From Fomitopsis serialis (Eukaryota > Basidiomycota > Agaricomycetes > Polyporales > Fomitopsidaceae), in contig NW_025954962.1 in the NCBI RefSeq assembly GCF_022376445.1, positions 1,763,907 through 1,827,906 on the forward strand: a DNA stretch of 64,000 nucleotides. Direction: 5' to 3'. The notes beneath the pieces were generated by a model, which searched no databases, was not told the origin of the DNA, and saw only the letters and a program-made list of their open reading frames with translations. Shown one piece after another: positions 1 through 13,147 of the stretch. A program made the position numbers and the translations under genes. Every line of letters begins with the position of its first letter. Position 1 is the stretch's first letter.

Positions 1-3000
1 CATTGTGTCCTGTCTGGTGAGAGCCACCGAATTACTGCGCTTCGGGCGGTAGAGACTTTGCGCTGGATTGTAGTTGGTGACCCGTAGGACTTGCTTATGG
101 CCATCAGCCCGAACATCGAGCGACACTGCGCGCACAGCTTGACGATCCTACGAAGAATCCCTATGAACGGTTTCGTGGGATATGACACACCCGCACCCAC
201 TTTGAAGCGGAAAGGCACAAGGTCGCCAATTCCATGATGTCGACAGCACGGCGATGATCATTGACGGCAAGAATGATTTTCTTGTCCCTTGCGGCAGGGA
301 AATCCCATGCATAGTCAACGCTTGATTTTCGCGGCACCGTGTAAGTTGGATAGGTCTTCGTGGCGGGCTCCTGTCCGGTCCGTGTCTGATCCTGTGCACA
401 TGTCAGCAGGAGGGAGTAGTCAGAAACCTGGGCACGCACCGTCTGAGAGAACGTGAAGTCGAAATCACTGTCATTCTCGATCGTGAAAGGCCAGCCCTCG
501 GATGCGTCGGTGATGAAGATGAAGATACTGGACCCATTCATTCGCACATCCGTGCGCATCAGGGTTGATACTCCCCCAGGCTTCTGCAAACGGAAATGCA
601 TGGAGCCGATGTCCTCCATATTGATTGGGGCGGACCTGGAGCATCGATTAGCAGACCACGAAGATGATGAAGTCCATAGAAGTACCATTGCGCATTCAGA
701 CCAGGGTATGCCACGGTGAGAGCTTCTCATCGGTAGAACGAATGAAATGCAGAGGACAGCGCTCTCCGGAATTCAGCTCGTACTTTCCTCTAGGCGCGAC
801 GCCGTGTTCGCGGAAAGCGATCGCCTCTGGACTGTTATTTTTGATGATGAACCGTGGACTTAGGACAATGACCTTCGTTAGCTTGTACTTGCCGACACCT
901 TCTGACCACGAAAGGCCGACTTGGATCTCTTCCGACTTCCGACTTTGAGACGGGATGACAAGCCTCGTGTCTGCCGCAGGCGCTTCGAGAGCTACCACCT
1001 AAGGTAGACTTCAGTCATGGATTGGAAATAATACTGCTCCTACTCACTTGAGACCACGTTGAATCACCGACCTTGAAGGCGAAATCTTTCCCTTGATCGC
1101 TTGGATGTGACAACACTGCCATACGTGGTCAGTACGTTCGTGTATGCGTGAATGCAATAGCATCTCACTGAATGGTACGGGTTTCGACAACACATCTGCA
1201 TTGAGAAGATTTATGAGGTTGCCTCGAGTGAGTCCAGCGATGTGAACGTACCGGCTCTAGTTTCGCCTGCCATATCTTGTGCACTGGATATACGACTTGA
1301 TCTTCCAGGTCTCACAGCAAAAGGCAACGAAGTCTTGTTGACTAGGAGGTATGGACAGTAGATCTGCACCTTGAAGGAGCCTCCCCCATCTGGATGACGC
1401 CTTCGTGACAATGAATTCAGCGTCAGCGCTGCAGAAGATGACGCGACTTACACGTAGTTCAATCTCAAGTCAAGCTTGCGATCCATCGAGTCTCTGAGTA
1501 CGAGACGGTTTTCCACGTCGAAGTCAGAGTTCCCATCTGTATTGATGATGGCAAACTCGCTTTGCTTGAAGGCTGCCACGACACGCTGTTCTGTCAGTTG
1601 TCCAGTGCTGCAGATGACTTGACCTTACGTGTATCTTGGATGTGAACATTGAGAAGAATCAAGTGCCCTAGCTCAACCGAGTGCACAGGCATCACGCCTC
1701 CTTTGCGTAAGTAGCTTCGCCAGTTCTGATCAGTGTCCTTGTCATAGATGCGGTAGTCGAGGTTGTACGGCAGCAGATTTTCCAACTCGATGGGGCCCGC
1801 AGCTTGACTGTGATCCGTGGTATCTTTCTATGGTCGCTGTTAGTCCGGACGAATGTGTTGTCGCCGTCTGCGTACCGAGGGCTCATTTCGGTCGCGTCGG
1901 TTTCTACCCAGGTTTGGAAGCGGAATGCAGCTTCAGTCGGTTCACTGTGAGGACATTTCAGATTCAGTTTGCGTTTGGAAACCAGGTCTTCCCATCGGGT
2001 AGCAGGGGACCATTTGTAACCAAAACCCTCTAGTAGGAAAGTTCAGCTTTAAAAACGGCCGTTTATCCAATGCAAACTTACGGTCCGGCTGGACACGGAT
2101 CCTGCCTTTGTTGACAGCCTCGATGGGGACGGCGAAGTCTTGACCAGGTGCTGCAACAACATGATCATTACATAGCAGAGTTCGAGTTCGAGGCAAGACA
2201 ATATACCAATCTTCTCGACCGGGTGCATGGGTTGGCCGGATTCATCCACCAGTGTCAACTCCAAGGGATACAGCGTATCGTTGGCGACGTTGTACACCGA
2301 TCTCAATGTGACTACCTTTGCATTCTCTTGCACACGGACTTCAGCTAGCAAGCGATAGGCAAACTTGTCGGTCCTCGGCCTCAAGGAGAAAGTATATTCG
2401 CCCTCTCTGTCAACGGGAATGCTGCGAAGTTGTTCCCAGGGCTTGCCCACGAATTGCAGACCGATACTGTTATTCCCGCTGGAAGTGACGTGCTGAAAGA
2501 TTGTTACCTATGGGTAAGATAATCTCCCAAGCAGTGCTTGCGCTACATACCTCGCGTATAGTCTTCCAGTCGTCAAATCGCCAATCAATTATCTTGCCAT
2601 TCGCAATCTGTTTGACGTAGTGTCTTTGAGTTGACTGCTGCCGTCCAAGTCAGACCAGACGAAGATGGAGGACCCTGTGCGGTTGTGTATTCGATAAGGA
2701 GCGTAGCTGCCTCGAGCCTTGCGAAGCACGTTGTCGCCTTCTTGCCCGAGCAATCTGATCGTCGCAAGAGCTAGCTCGATGAACATCGTCGTGATGTTTA
2801 CATCCAAGCGTTCACGGGCGGAGACGTTGAGGGTCAATGCACCCGACGTATTGTTCCTAGCAACCTGCGAGGTGTGAGTACGCTGACGATTGCACGCGAC
2901 GGAAACTTTACCGAAGTCGAGAACGTCCAAGGATCAATGACTGTCAGTGACTTCAATTAATGGGTAAGTGAGTTTGAAAACAGAGAAGACTAACGCGGCT

Positions 3001-6000
3001 CCCAGTGCGAATTCGTCATATTCCAGTAGCTCACGTGTAGAGCAAGAGTAGACGTAGCTCGCAGCTGAACAGTCAGAGTTGAGGAGAGTTTAGCCAGCAT
3101 ATATGCATTTGACGTACCTCTCCTGACCAATCTTTCGCACCCAATATGAAAGGTTTGACCTTGACATGGAGTAAAGGCTGCTCGTGGAGGTCTCCGATCA
3201 AGACCAGGCGAAGGCCGTCGAACGAACCTCGGAACTGCGTTGCCAAGTATTGATTAACATGCAGATGAGCTGATCAATGCACCTGCCTGTTCCTGGGAAA
3301 CAACAACGCGAGCGTGTCCCACGGAGTCCCATTCTTCGCGTGTATGCTTGGACACACGGCGAGTTGATAATGCTGTAGGACGTTCGGTGGATCCGAAGTT
3401 GGATTGTGGGGTGGTGGACGTGTCTTTGGGCACCGACTGTATTGATTGGCCGTACAGATCCAAAGCTCTGTTGACAATGGTCGTGATCAGATTCAAGTCC
3501 CGGTATGACGCACGAAACACAATCGGTTTCACGGAAACATCCAAACTAGTAGAACGTTGCGACGAGCTAGACCGACTGTCCAGAGACAGTGTCAAGTCCA
3601 CATCGTCCATGAACCGAACACTGTCAGAAGCGTCGGCACCCATGCGCATGAGCGACATTCCTAGATGATCAATCCTAAGAGCGAGGATACCCTGCGTCAT
3701 CTGTAAGTACGACAGCACGAATGCAGACGGTACACCATACCTGTTGCGATAATTGCACCTGCTTGACCGTCAAGCGAATGGCTTGCGTCTCTGAGTCAGA
3801 GTCATTCTGCAGAACGCTCACAGAAGCGGCATGGAGATCTAGTCTGAAGTCTAGCTGCGACGGCGCGGAGGCCGCCTCGTCTCCCCGGTCATCGCCGTCG
3901 TCGTCGACAGCAGTGACGCGGGACATAGCACTGGTGAAGAAGTCCAGTAATGCGATGATAGGATCAACAGCGAAGATTATCCTAGGAGAATCGACCGTGA
4001 GTATCGCTAGAGCCGACCCATTGCCGCCTGACTTGGTATAGAGAACCATGACTTGATTGCGGTCGTGCTCTGCAGCGGGCATTATTTCGCGGAACTTGGA
4101 GTTTCCAGGGCGAGTGTTGTTCATTGTCAAGGACTTGAATATGACCTGGGCTTCGATGGCACCATCGGAGAGGACTTTTGTCCTCAGACTGTTCTCATTC
4201 AGAGCAAATCTGGCGATCCCGTGCTCCTTGATGTTCGCCTCGGTAGTAGCTTCTTCGTCATAGAGATGCAGCTTCACAGCACCAATCGTGAGCAAGACAT
4301 CAAGAGCAGTCCAGACTTTCGCGTCGTCAGGGTGCTGAACTACTCGAAGCTCGGGTTGGAGATCGACCGAAGGGGGAGACGGAGAAGCAAGCCGATCTTG
4401 AGACTGTACAGAAACAGCAGATGATTGACTTGCCTCCGCCGAGCCTTCTGGTGCACCAGCCAGAACCCGCGGGATGGACTGCGCCAAGTCAATCAGGAGC
4501 TTGCATTGTAGTTGGGTCAAGTGAAGGCGGACGTCCGAAATCTTGATGGCGACCTGTAGAACGTGTGAGCGCTCATGCCAGCTTTTCATGTATAGGAAAT
4601 CTACTTGAGTATCTGGGTGATTGAGGTCTGCTGCACGATCGATGCCGTCGCTCTGGACGATATTTGCGGTCATGTCAATGTCATCAACGATCTTGAGGAT
4701 TGACGACTGGTGCCTCTCATTGTAGGTCTTCGATGCCAACTGCACGCCGCGCAGACTAGCGGTGATGCGACTCGCGGACCCCTCATAGTTGTTGCGAGCA
4801 TTGAGTTCTCCAAGTCGGAGAGTGAGCATGTCCAGGGAACGCTCAGGATTGAAAGGGAAAACTACGATGGGACTTTTGATGGTCACATCGAACTGCATCC
4901 TTTCAATCTCCGAAGCTCGCTGAACAGCTACTTCTGCCGCAGCGTCATACAACCCCTTGAGCTTCGCCAACTTGGTGATGAACAGATAGATATCATGAAG
5001 AGGTTGCTCCAGGTAATGCAGCTTCAGTGATCCTGTGTTGAGATAGAACGCTGATTTGATGCCAGTGTAGGTGTCCTGGTCATTCGGATCGAACGTCTGG
5101 TACTGGAAGTTGGCGAAGTTGTCCCCTTCGATGGAGAGTATTTGCTTGAACGCCGGAGAGAATGTCGTCAACTCAGAATCGTCATGTAGGTCGAGACTGC
5201 CGAGTCTACCGCCGATATGCATAGTATTCGCACGCAACGAGATAGACACATCAGCGGTGGAGAGAGACAGCGTTGCAAGTTTGACGTCATTGTTGATTAG
5301 ATACACTTTCAGTCGCTTTAGTCTGGTGGCTCAGGAAGTCTATACAGAAGTACTCACCCTGCACACTCGCCAGTTTTAATGAGACATTGATCTTATCGGA
5401 CGGACTACCCGTAGCTTGCTGATCGGCAACTCATCGTCATTTGGGGCGAGCCGACAGGGGAAGGTGCCGCATCAACGCGTTTCTCCGGGACAAACGTCGT
5501 CATGATGAACTCGTAGAGCGATATGACGGCTCCGGCGCAGCGCGAAAGACGAATGTCGACGTTGTGATATCGACGGTTTGATCGATACCGCTGTACAGAG
5601 GCACGTATTCCGGGGACTGGCGGTCTACCGGACATATTTGACCACCAGGAGATCGCCGTCTGTGCCTCCCCGTCGAGGAGATACACTCCAACGGCTTTTG
5701 CCACTCTGGAAGACGTTCATTGATATAGAGCTGGAGACGCGTCAGAGAAGCTTCCCTTGTCCCAACCATGAGACATACCTCAAGTGGACGTCCACAGTCA
5801 TGACATGTTTCGCCATGGAGAAGACCAATCCGAACTGGGAAAAGCTCACGTCTCCCATCGCTTTCTCGGCGCCATCCGCGCCAGACCTCGAAAGACAAGC
5901 TCTGAGGACATCCACGGTGAAGTCGAATTCCACGACGTGTTGATGCAGTGCGGGATTCTGAGGGCTTAATGAGCAACGCGTGGTTGAGATATGCGCACAA

Positions 6001-9000
6001 CAACTCACGGTAGGTACGCCAGCAGCGGCATCGAAGAATTCCTCGTCATGATCTTCATGTTCGTCCTTCGGCGATGGGCTTCGCTTGACCCATCTTCGAC
6101 ATCGTCCACGTTATACTCCGCTTCCTCAGATGCGCCGAAGAAGCCCGACGGAAGCTTAAGGTATTCGCCGCTGGATACAGTGGGGTGACTCGTAGTACTC
6201 TCATTGTCGTCGAAGTGTGGCACCGATACGTCAACCAGGCGCATGAGGGACTTGTACTTGGTGTCTGAGAGGTTGACCTGCAAGCTCGGCAGGTGTCCAG
6301 AGATCTTGAACCGTGCCAGATTATACGCGGTCGGCACAATGGAATTCTGCACTTGCAAATCGAGAGTGATGCGCTCCAGTAAGTGTAGTTGATCGCTGCG
6401 CTCAGATGACAGCGCATCCATACACGATTGCAGGTCATTGCCAAGTAGAAACTATGAAAACATGAGCGATCACATAATCGGTGACATTTAGCATACCTGT
6501 GCATCCTTCAGTCTCACGGACAGCTTGTCGTACATCATAGATTCCAGGCGCTGATAATCCTCGTCCGTGTAGTCAGCTTGCGCTTCGACTGGATCTCCTT
6601 GATCGCTTCCTTGTTGCCTAGCTGGCTTACGACAGAGATGTGGCCGGCGTCGACCAGCAGGTGCCTGCACTTGTTCGTCGTAATGCTATAAAGATGACTT
6701 GAGCAATGTCTATGTCAGATAATCGCACACGTACTCTTCGGGACAATGATGATTGGCGCATTCAGGTCCATATGGACGTCGACCGTCTTGTGGGTCTGCA
6801 GCGCATACTCAAGCCCAGCACGCGTCTCCTTGCGCAGACCCTCGAGCGTCTGACTTGCTACATCCTACACTAATATGAGAATGATGTTGCCGCGCATAGA
6901 TGAAAAGTCCTACCAAAAGTGCTTCAACGGACTCAAGTTGGCTCGCAGGGGGTTTGAAGAACCTGTAGATAGCCTCCACATAGCCTCTATGGTACACAAT
7001 CTCCATGTAACGCATCTTGACCTCCAACGCGTTGTCCGCCCGCTCATCAAGGGGATTGTTCTCGAATTTCAAGTAAAAGAACGGATCAACCATGTCCGTG
7101 ATCTCGCCTGCGCCTTCGACGACCTGAGTCTTCACAACGCCACTGCCGTTGTTTCGTCGCTCCTGTACATGCACGATCTGCTTGTACAGCGTGTCCTTCG
7201 ACGTTCCATCGTACACAGCGAATCCGCTCAAGGAAACAGATGTCTCAAAGTTGTCCGGCCGCTGAACAAACGTCGCCTGAAACACGTCAGAGACTATGGA
7301 GATGATCTCCGTATTCGCGCCATGCGGGTCCCTCTTGAGAGCGAAAGAACCCCGGTTCAGCTGCGCAAGGACGCGGGCCTTCAGAGCGTCTCGTGGGGTC
7401 TCGAAGGATTCGGCCACAGCCGTCTTCTCGTCATAGTCCAGGGCCTCGTAGAGCTGCTTTCGCTGCTCCTCCGTCATCTCACCAGTAAATGCGGAATCCT
7501 CGGCCGGAGCTTCTGCAGTCCCGCCCGAGCTCGAGCCCGAGGAGCCCCAGATCCAGCTTGACCAGCTGGTTTGCGCTGGTGCTTGCTGCTTCTTCTCTTC
7601 CTCGATCTTCCGCCTCGAGGCCATGTCCTTCCGAAGCTGCGAACGCGCAATGGACCGGTAGAACCGGATGTCTTCGTACGACAGCTTCTTCTCGAGTGCA
7701 TCCAGCTCCCGTGTCTCCTGTACAATGATAGAGGTGAGCGACTATTGCTATATAATTTGTCGCAATCAAGTCTCACCCCGTCGACGAGGGTATTGTTCTG
7801 CCGCTTCTTGAACAGCTCAACGTAACGATGTCGTTCATCACGCCGCTCGGCAAAATATACCCAAGTCCATCGTCTTCTTCGCTCCTGTACCTCGTCGAGA
7901 ATAGCCTTGCCAGCAAATTGCAATAGCGCTCTCGGACGGTTCTTGTTCAGCTCATCCGCGGGGGGGCGATACTTCTGATACTAAGTATGGCATAAATGGA
8001 TCAGTATCGAATCGGGCATGCAGGTTCTAAAACGTACTTGGTGCTGCCGCATATAGAAATGGTACATGTCGACCAACGAGATCGCGTCCCGATACTGGTT
8101 GTCATCTAATATGACACCGATCTCATCGAAGAGCAACTGAACGTCGAATTTAGGTGTTTCCTTGTCGAGCGTGCGGTTCATTGTAATCTACGCCCGGATA
8201 TTGAAGAAGCTGAGTGAATAACGGCAGACTCCAACAGCATAAACTACGCACTCTGCCCTCCCCGGTGACGGGCTTGAGTATGTATTGATGATCTGGAGGT
8301 AGTCTCCGCGTGAGATCTACTCATGACCATGTCAGTCATGAGTTTGGCAACGAAACCAAGGTACACACTTGTTCCGTGAACTTCTTGATGAACTCCGCGT
8401 GCGACAGTCCGGCCATGCTCTCTGCGTCGGTGTCGAAGTAGACCGCCAGAGATTCCAGCTTCGACAACTATTGGAAATATGCGATGAACTCTGATGTTCG
8501 AGGGACATCTGCCGTAGGTTACTCACTTTGTGAATGGTACCAGCTTTGCTGTCTATGAACGCTGGTTGCCATTTCTCATTGACCGAAGCGGCAGTGAACC
8601 CTGCCAAAGTAGCACCGGCGGCAAAAGGATGCTGGACAAAAATTGTGAGGGAGTCAGGAGTTAACGAAATGGGGTGTCCCTACCCCCGGAACGCTCATCT
8701 TGTCCTCATATCGAATGTGGATGTTCTTCACGGACACCTGCAGGTTGTTTATAATCTTCGTAATGAGCGACGAGATCAGCCCCTCGGACTGTTGCGAGTC
8801 TGGATGGTCTGTCGTCAGTGCAATGTGCAATACATTACGTATAATTACTCGCCTTGCGAGACATCCGACTTTCCCCGGACATGCAGCAGTTCAGCGTTCT
8901 CTATCCGCTCCATCTTCGCAGCTTGCTTCCTCGACTCTTCTTCGGCAGGATTGTATGTAGACTCGGCTGAAGGTACCACGAGGAGGTACACGTCTTCGAC

Positions 9001-9426
9001 GAGAACCTCCACCGGCTGGTTTCCTAGATTCATCCAATGCAGGGACAGCGTGAACTTCCCGAGGTGCCCTGAAGACAGAACATGAGCATCAGTAGCCTGG
9101 CAACCTCAGCAGCGTGTGATATGACCTTCAATTACATCCACGGGCAACCGAAATTTGTCCAGAGCACCCTTCTTCAACCGAAGGTTGCTGAGTGTAACGC
9201 GACCTGCGGGAGGAGATCGGTCTGCTGCGTTCCCTAAGGTGGTATGTGTATGCTCGCACCTTGTCCAATTCCATAGTTAACTTGGCCCATGTCCAAGTTC
9301 TCGACATATGGAGCGAGGACGCGGTTGAACACCTGCAATACATGGAGCCATCAGCACGCCGCAAAGGCCTCCCCTTCGAAGACGTACGATGTTCAGGACC
9401 TCCTTGGCGGGGTCGGACCACCACAT
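1..9426 (-). CDS. VPS13: VPS13 bridge-like lipid transfer protein (partial, C-terminus beyond window)
   Basis: This is a very large multi-exon gene read right to left. A first short exon starting with ATG at 9426 (MWWSDPAKEVLNI) splices to VFNRVLAPYVENLDMGQ, the chorein-type N-terminus of VPS13, followed by LSNLRLKKGALDKFRLPVDV. Downstream exons encode thousands of bases of beta-rich, low-identity sequence typical of the lipid-transfer groove. Near the left edge (about 160-640) the segment with SMHFRLQKPGGVSTLM and YAWDFPAARDKKI resembles the VPS13 adaptor-binding (VAB) repeats. The family makes rod-like proteins of about 3,100 residues that move phospholipids between organelles at contact sites. 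The window holds roughly the first three quarters; the C-terminal ATG2-C and PH-like parts should lie to the left. Introns are short and numerous, so exact exon borders were not all resolved. Family assignment is confident from the N-terminal and VAB motifs. Confidence 0.93.
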
Positions 9427-10454
9427 CCTGGAGAACTATCCGCCAGATGTCGTCGCAGTTGTGTCTAGGAAATTTTCAGGTCGTATGGTTCGAGGACGCG
9501 GCGAGCGATGTCGAGCGCAGTATGTGCGCGATGATGATGGAACGCGCTTTCGCGCTGCCGCTGCGTCATGTTGCCGAAATGGGATCATGTCAGGTGACTT
9601 ACGCGCCCCTTTTGGCGCGATTGTGGCAATGCACAGGAGCGTCGTTCCTGGTCCGCATCGAGCACCGCAACCTGTCGAAGTAGTCTCCCGGATGGAACTT
9701 GCGCTCTGGTCCATTCACTCGGGGGTCAGACGCCAGCGTCGGGACATCCACAGCCTATCGACTCGGTGAGTCCTGACCCCGCGTCGGCCCCATGGCGTTG
9801 TGGCTGGGTATTTGGTATTCCCCGCGATCTGTCTTTCCTAACGCCTTCAGCGACCGTCAAGCCTAGATCCGGGCCGCTGCAGAATTGGTATGCCCTGAAA
9901 ACTGTATGGCGAGACACAGTGGTGTCGAGATAGCACAGCCCGACAAGTATTTGACGCGATTGCACTAGTTTTCGGTACAGAATGCGAATGAGAACTCGCG
10001 GGTGATGGGATTCCCCCGCACTTTGCCCCGCAAGGCCCCGCATCGCATACGCAACGCGATCCCCTCTCCGAGTCTCCGCTACTCTGGAACACAGACGAGG
10101 CTGGTGGGTTTCGAAATTAGCAGAGGGCCCAAACCCGCTTGAGGGATGTGGCAAGCGCTACCGGACCGGCACCTGACGATCCCGACGTGTCTCTCCCACA
10201 GCAGGTGACAACCGAGCGGCGAGAACAAATCGAGGCAGCGAACTTGACAATGACACTTGGCCTGGGGCGTGGCCATGGACCGATCAGTCCCGTGTACACA
10301 TCCCAGATCCCGGTATCCTCCGTGAAGATGCAACGAGGTCTCCAGACGTCTCTACATAAACCCACATCAAGCCAGCCATGTCCGGCGCTCTCTAAGGGCT
10401 ACCACTTCCCCTCCAACCGTCGGTCGTCCTCCTCTAACACGTCCTGAAGCCAAG
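9427..10454. other. Intergenic region between VPS13 and a divergent small gene
   Basis: This stretch separates the VPS13 start (-) from the next gene start (+) and presumably holds both promoters. The open frames here, including one of 142 codons on the minus strand, look random in composition and have no recognisable motif. I see no repeat, RNA gene or clear TATA box. Confidence 0.5.
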
Positions 10455-11226
10455 ATGATGTCCGTTATGCCCCAGCCCGCTCACCAGCCTGCTCTCAGCT
10501 CTCCCGATCATCTGCCTCTCCACGTCGACAACCACGAACCGCAGGATGTGGAGCTCAACGAGGTGAGGCGTTCGAGCGGCGAGTATGTACAGAGTGATAT
10601 TGACGAAGTTTCTGTCCACGAAGCTCGGTGATCTTCAAGATGCCCTCGAGCCGTTTGCCCAGTATGTCCTACTTCTTCACATTCCTACCATGGTCGCCGA
10701 GCCTTCCTGTTAGATTGATCCGCAAGTCCGGTCATTCCGTGCGGTTGCACTGCACCATTCCGACCGCATGTCCGTCGTCGTCTTGTGCGTTCTCCTATTG
10801 GCCCTTGAATCGTGTTCCGACCGCTGACCCAATGGCATGATAGGTTATGACCTGTATGACTTGCACGATCTTCGCACACGTTCCCTCCTATTTGTCCACA
10901 ACCTTGTCGAGACGCTCAGGGCCTCTGGGGTATGTGTCGGTTGCGTTTCCGCAGGTCGTCAATCCTAATTGGCCTTTGCGATAGATCCCTGCGTCATATA
11001 GGTTACAGCCCTCCAATTGTCACCTCTGCCTCATCTGCGCACTGCCCACGGGGCTTGACGCAGGTCGCATGAAAGCAGCGGCAGTGGCAGCCGTTGAAAA
11101 AGCTCACTTTGAATGCCGGTATGTGGTTGGCATGCCTCGATCGCGCCTTCTGTACTCACGAATCCATGCAGCGAGAAAGCCTTACTCGCTGATCTTCAGG
11201 ACGGACTTGCTCTCATCATCACATAG
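10455..11226 (+). CDS. Small multi-exon hypothetical protein, probably helical
   Basis: I do not recognise this gene. Coding pieces with plausible splice sites are: an N-terminal exon from ATG at 10455 (MMSVMPQPAHQPALSS, Pro/His-rich, ending DVELNE before a GTGAGG donor); a helical exon containing FLSTKLGDLQDALEPFAQ with a GTATGT donor; an exon with LYDLHDLRTRSLLFVHNLVET ending before GTATGT at 10930; and a last part containing MKAAAVAAVEKAHFECR joined to EKALLADLQDGLALIIT and a stop at 11224-11226. The product would be about 150-180 residues, mostly amphipathic helix after a flexible N-terminus, as in small subunits of helical complexes. That is only an impression. Middle exon borders (10,710-10,850 and 10,980-11,065) are not settled. 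It is divergent from VPS13 and about 0.65 kb upstream of the elongase. Confidence 0.45.
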
Positions 11227-11879
11227 TATTGTAGCATTCAGCAACGGTTCTTCCCGTCTCCTGGGTCGTGGTTCCTTATTACCGGATGTATCATTACCGT
11301 TCCTGCTGCATGTCATCCTGGTCTCTTACTGTGGAATATCTTTATGGTACCTCTGTCGCTTTCAATGATATGTTTTCTTGCACCTGCTCGTGGAGTGGTC
11401 GAGTAAATACCAATAGACCTTCTACTGCGATGCACTTCTACACGCCAAAGTTGGGACCGTAAATCTGACCGTCCGCCAGACTCTGCCTGCGTGAGGACAT
11501 ATCGAGATTAGGCCAATATCGCTCGACGCGTCAGACGAGTTGCCATTTTCGGACATCCATTGAGAGTCGGAGCCAGCGCGCTGCGTCGGAACCGCGCTTC
11601 GGGCTGCAACACGCCGCGCTCTGGCCGCGCAGAATAGGATACAGTCCCAGCGGTCGCCTCGACGAGCACGACTTGTGCGGCGTCGCCGAGCAGCAGGCGC
11701 ACGGGACGGACGCGTATAACGCAACAGGGACCGAGGCCTGGGAGACCGCCCGGGCTCGGGGATCGAATTTTGCAAAAGCACGCGCTCGTGCCAGCAGCGA
11801 CCACGTCGAAGCCGTCGTCGGCCATAAATCCAACCCACCCGTCCCCTCGTTCGTCTTCCCCCCTCGGTCCTTCTGTCCC
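11227..11879. other. Intergenic and 5' leader of the elongase gene
   Basis: No gene is supported here. The right half is a C-rich leader upstream of the elongase ATG. Long open frames on both strands in 11,500-11,880 reflect the high GC content and show no motif. Confidence 0.45.
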
Positions 11880-13147
11880 ATGGCTCCCGTCGCAGACTTC
11901 CTCGCCAGCGTTATCCCCTGGTCGCTCCCGCCCCACCTCCAGGGCTATGTCCCCGGCAAGACGCCCTTGTCCACGCCGCAGGAGGTCTTCCCCACCCTCG
12001 GCTGCTACCTCGCGGTCGTGTTCAGCCTCCGGGCGTACATGAAGAACAGGCCGCCAATGAAGCTTCAGGCCCTCTTCCAGGCGCACAACATCTTCCTCAG
12101 CGCGGGCAGCTTGCTCCTGCTCTCCTGCATGGCCGAGGCGGTCGCGCCTCTATACTGGAAACACGGCCTCTTCTGGGCGATGTGCAATGACGACATGTGG
12201 ACCGACGTGATTATTCCCCTGTTCTGCACGTTGCATGCACGTTCTGAATGTCTCGTCTTCGTCAGAGGCTGGAGCTCTTCTATCTTATCAACTATTACTT
12301 CAAGTATCTCGAGCTGCTCGACACTGTCTTTTTGGCGCTTAAGAAGAAGCCTCTCGGTGCGTGTGTAGTTGCGCTAGTCGACGCGTCGGTTCTCACTCGC
12401 CATCCAGCATTCTTGCATGTGTTCCACCACTCCGCAACGGCTCTGCTATGCTACACGCAACTCAACGGGAAGACGAGCGTGGTACGTGGCAACCTGTGAT
12501 CCGACCGTCAACGCTCATCCTAACTCCGTTTGTACAGCAATGGATTCCCATCACGATTAATCTGTCCGTCCATGTCCTAATGTGTAAGCCAGCGCTTGGA
12601 GAACTGCGGTCATTGCGTACTAACTTTGGTGCAGACTATTACTACTATGCGACCGCTGGTGGTGCCAAGATATGGGTATGTCAACGTGCGCGCTGCGGTC
12701 ATTCATGCGCTGATTCTCCTTGCAGTGGAAGAAGTATTTGACGACTATGCAAATCGTACAATTTGTTATCGATCTGTTTGCCGTGTATTTTGCAAGTACG
12801 TGCTCCTCGCCCGGTGAACATGCTTCACACCTTCGAGACTAATGCCGTTTCCAGCATACTCTTACTACACCGCTAACTACTTCCCGAACCTCCCCAGTTT
12901 CGGCAGCTGTGCCGGCACGGAATCCGCTGCAGTTTTCGGCTGCGCGCTTCTGTCCAGCTACCTGGTGTTGTTTATCCAGTTCTACATCAACACGTACAAG
13001 AAGCCTGTCAAGGGCAAGGCCCCCATGGCAAATGGCAAGCCTATTGCAAACGGCAATGGCGTCGCCAACGGTCATGGGTACGTCATGAAGCTGCCTTGCG
13101 CCCCAGGATGTCCATCTGACGCACTCCTCAGCCACAAGTTGGAGTAA
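11880..13147 (+). CDS. ELO-family very-long-chain fatty acid elongase (3-ketoacyl-CoA synthase)
   Basis: The protein condenses malonyl-CoA with an acyl-CoA in the first step of fatty-acid elongation in the ER membrane. Seven introns are visible; joined exons read through to a TAA at 13145. The start at 11880 (CCCATGG) gives [17 protein letters not shown]. Diagnostic motifs in order are [24 protein letters not shown], the ELO histidine box [13 protein letters not shown] (created by the second splice), [19 protein letters not shown], and [11 protein letters not shown]. Several hydrophobic segments fit the usual seven transmembrane helices. The C-terminus is hydrophilic with a short NGK/ANG repeat. 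The length of about 300 residues fits the family. Yeast paralogues ELO1-3 differ in chain-length preference, which cannot be read here. The last intron is optional: read-through of 13080-13130 would also stay open. Confidence 0.95.

Noticed and set aside
9726..10154. 142-codon minus-strand frame between VPS13 and the next gene
   Set aside because: Composition looks random, with no motif and no conserved splice context.
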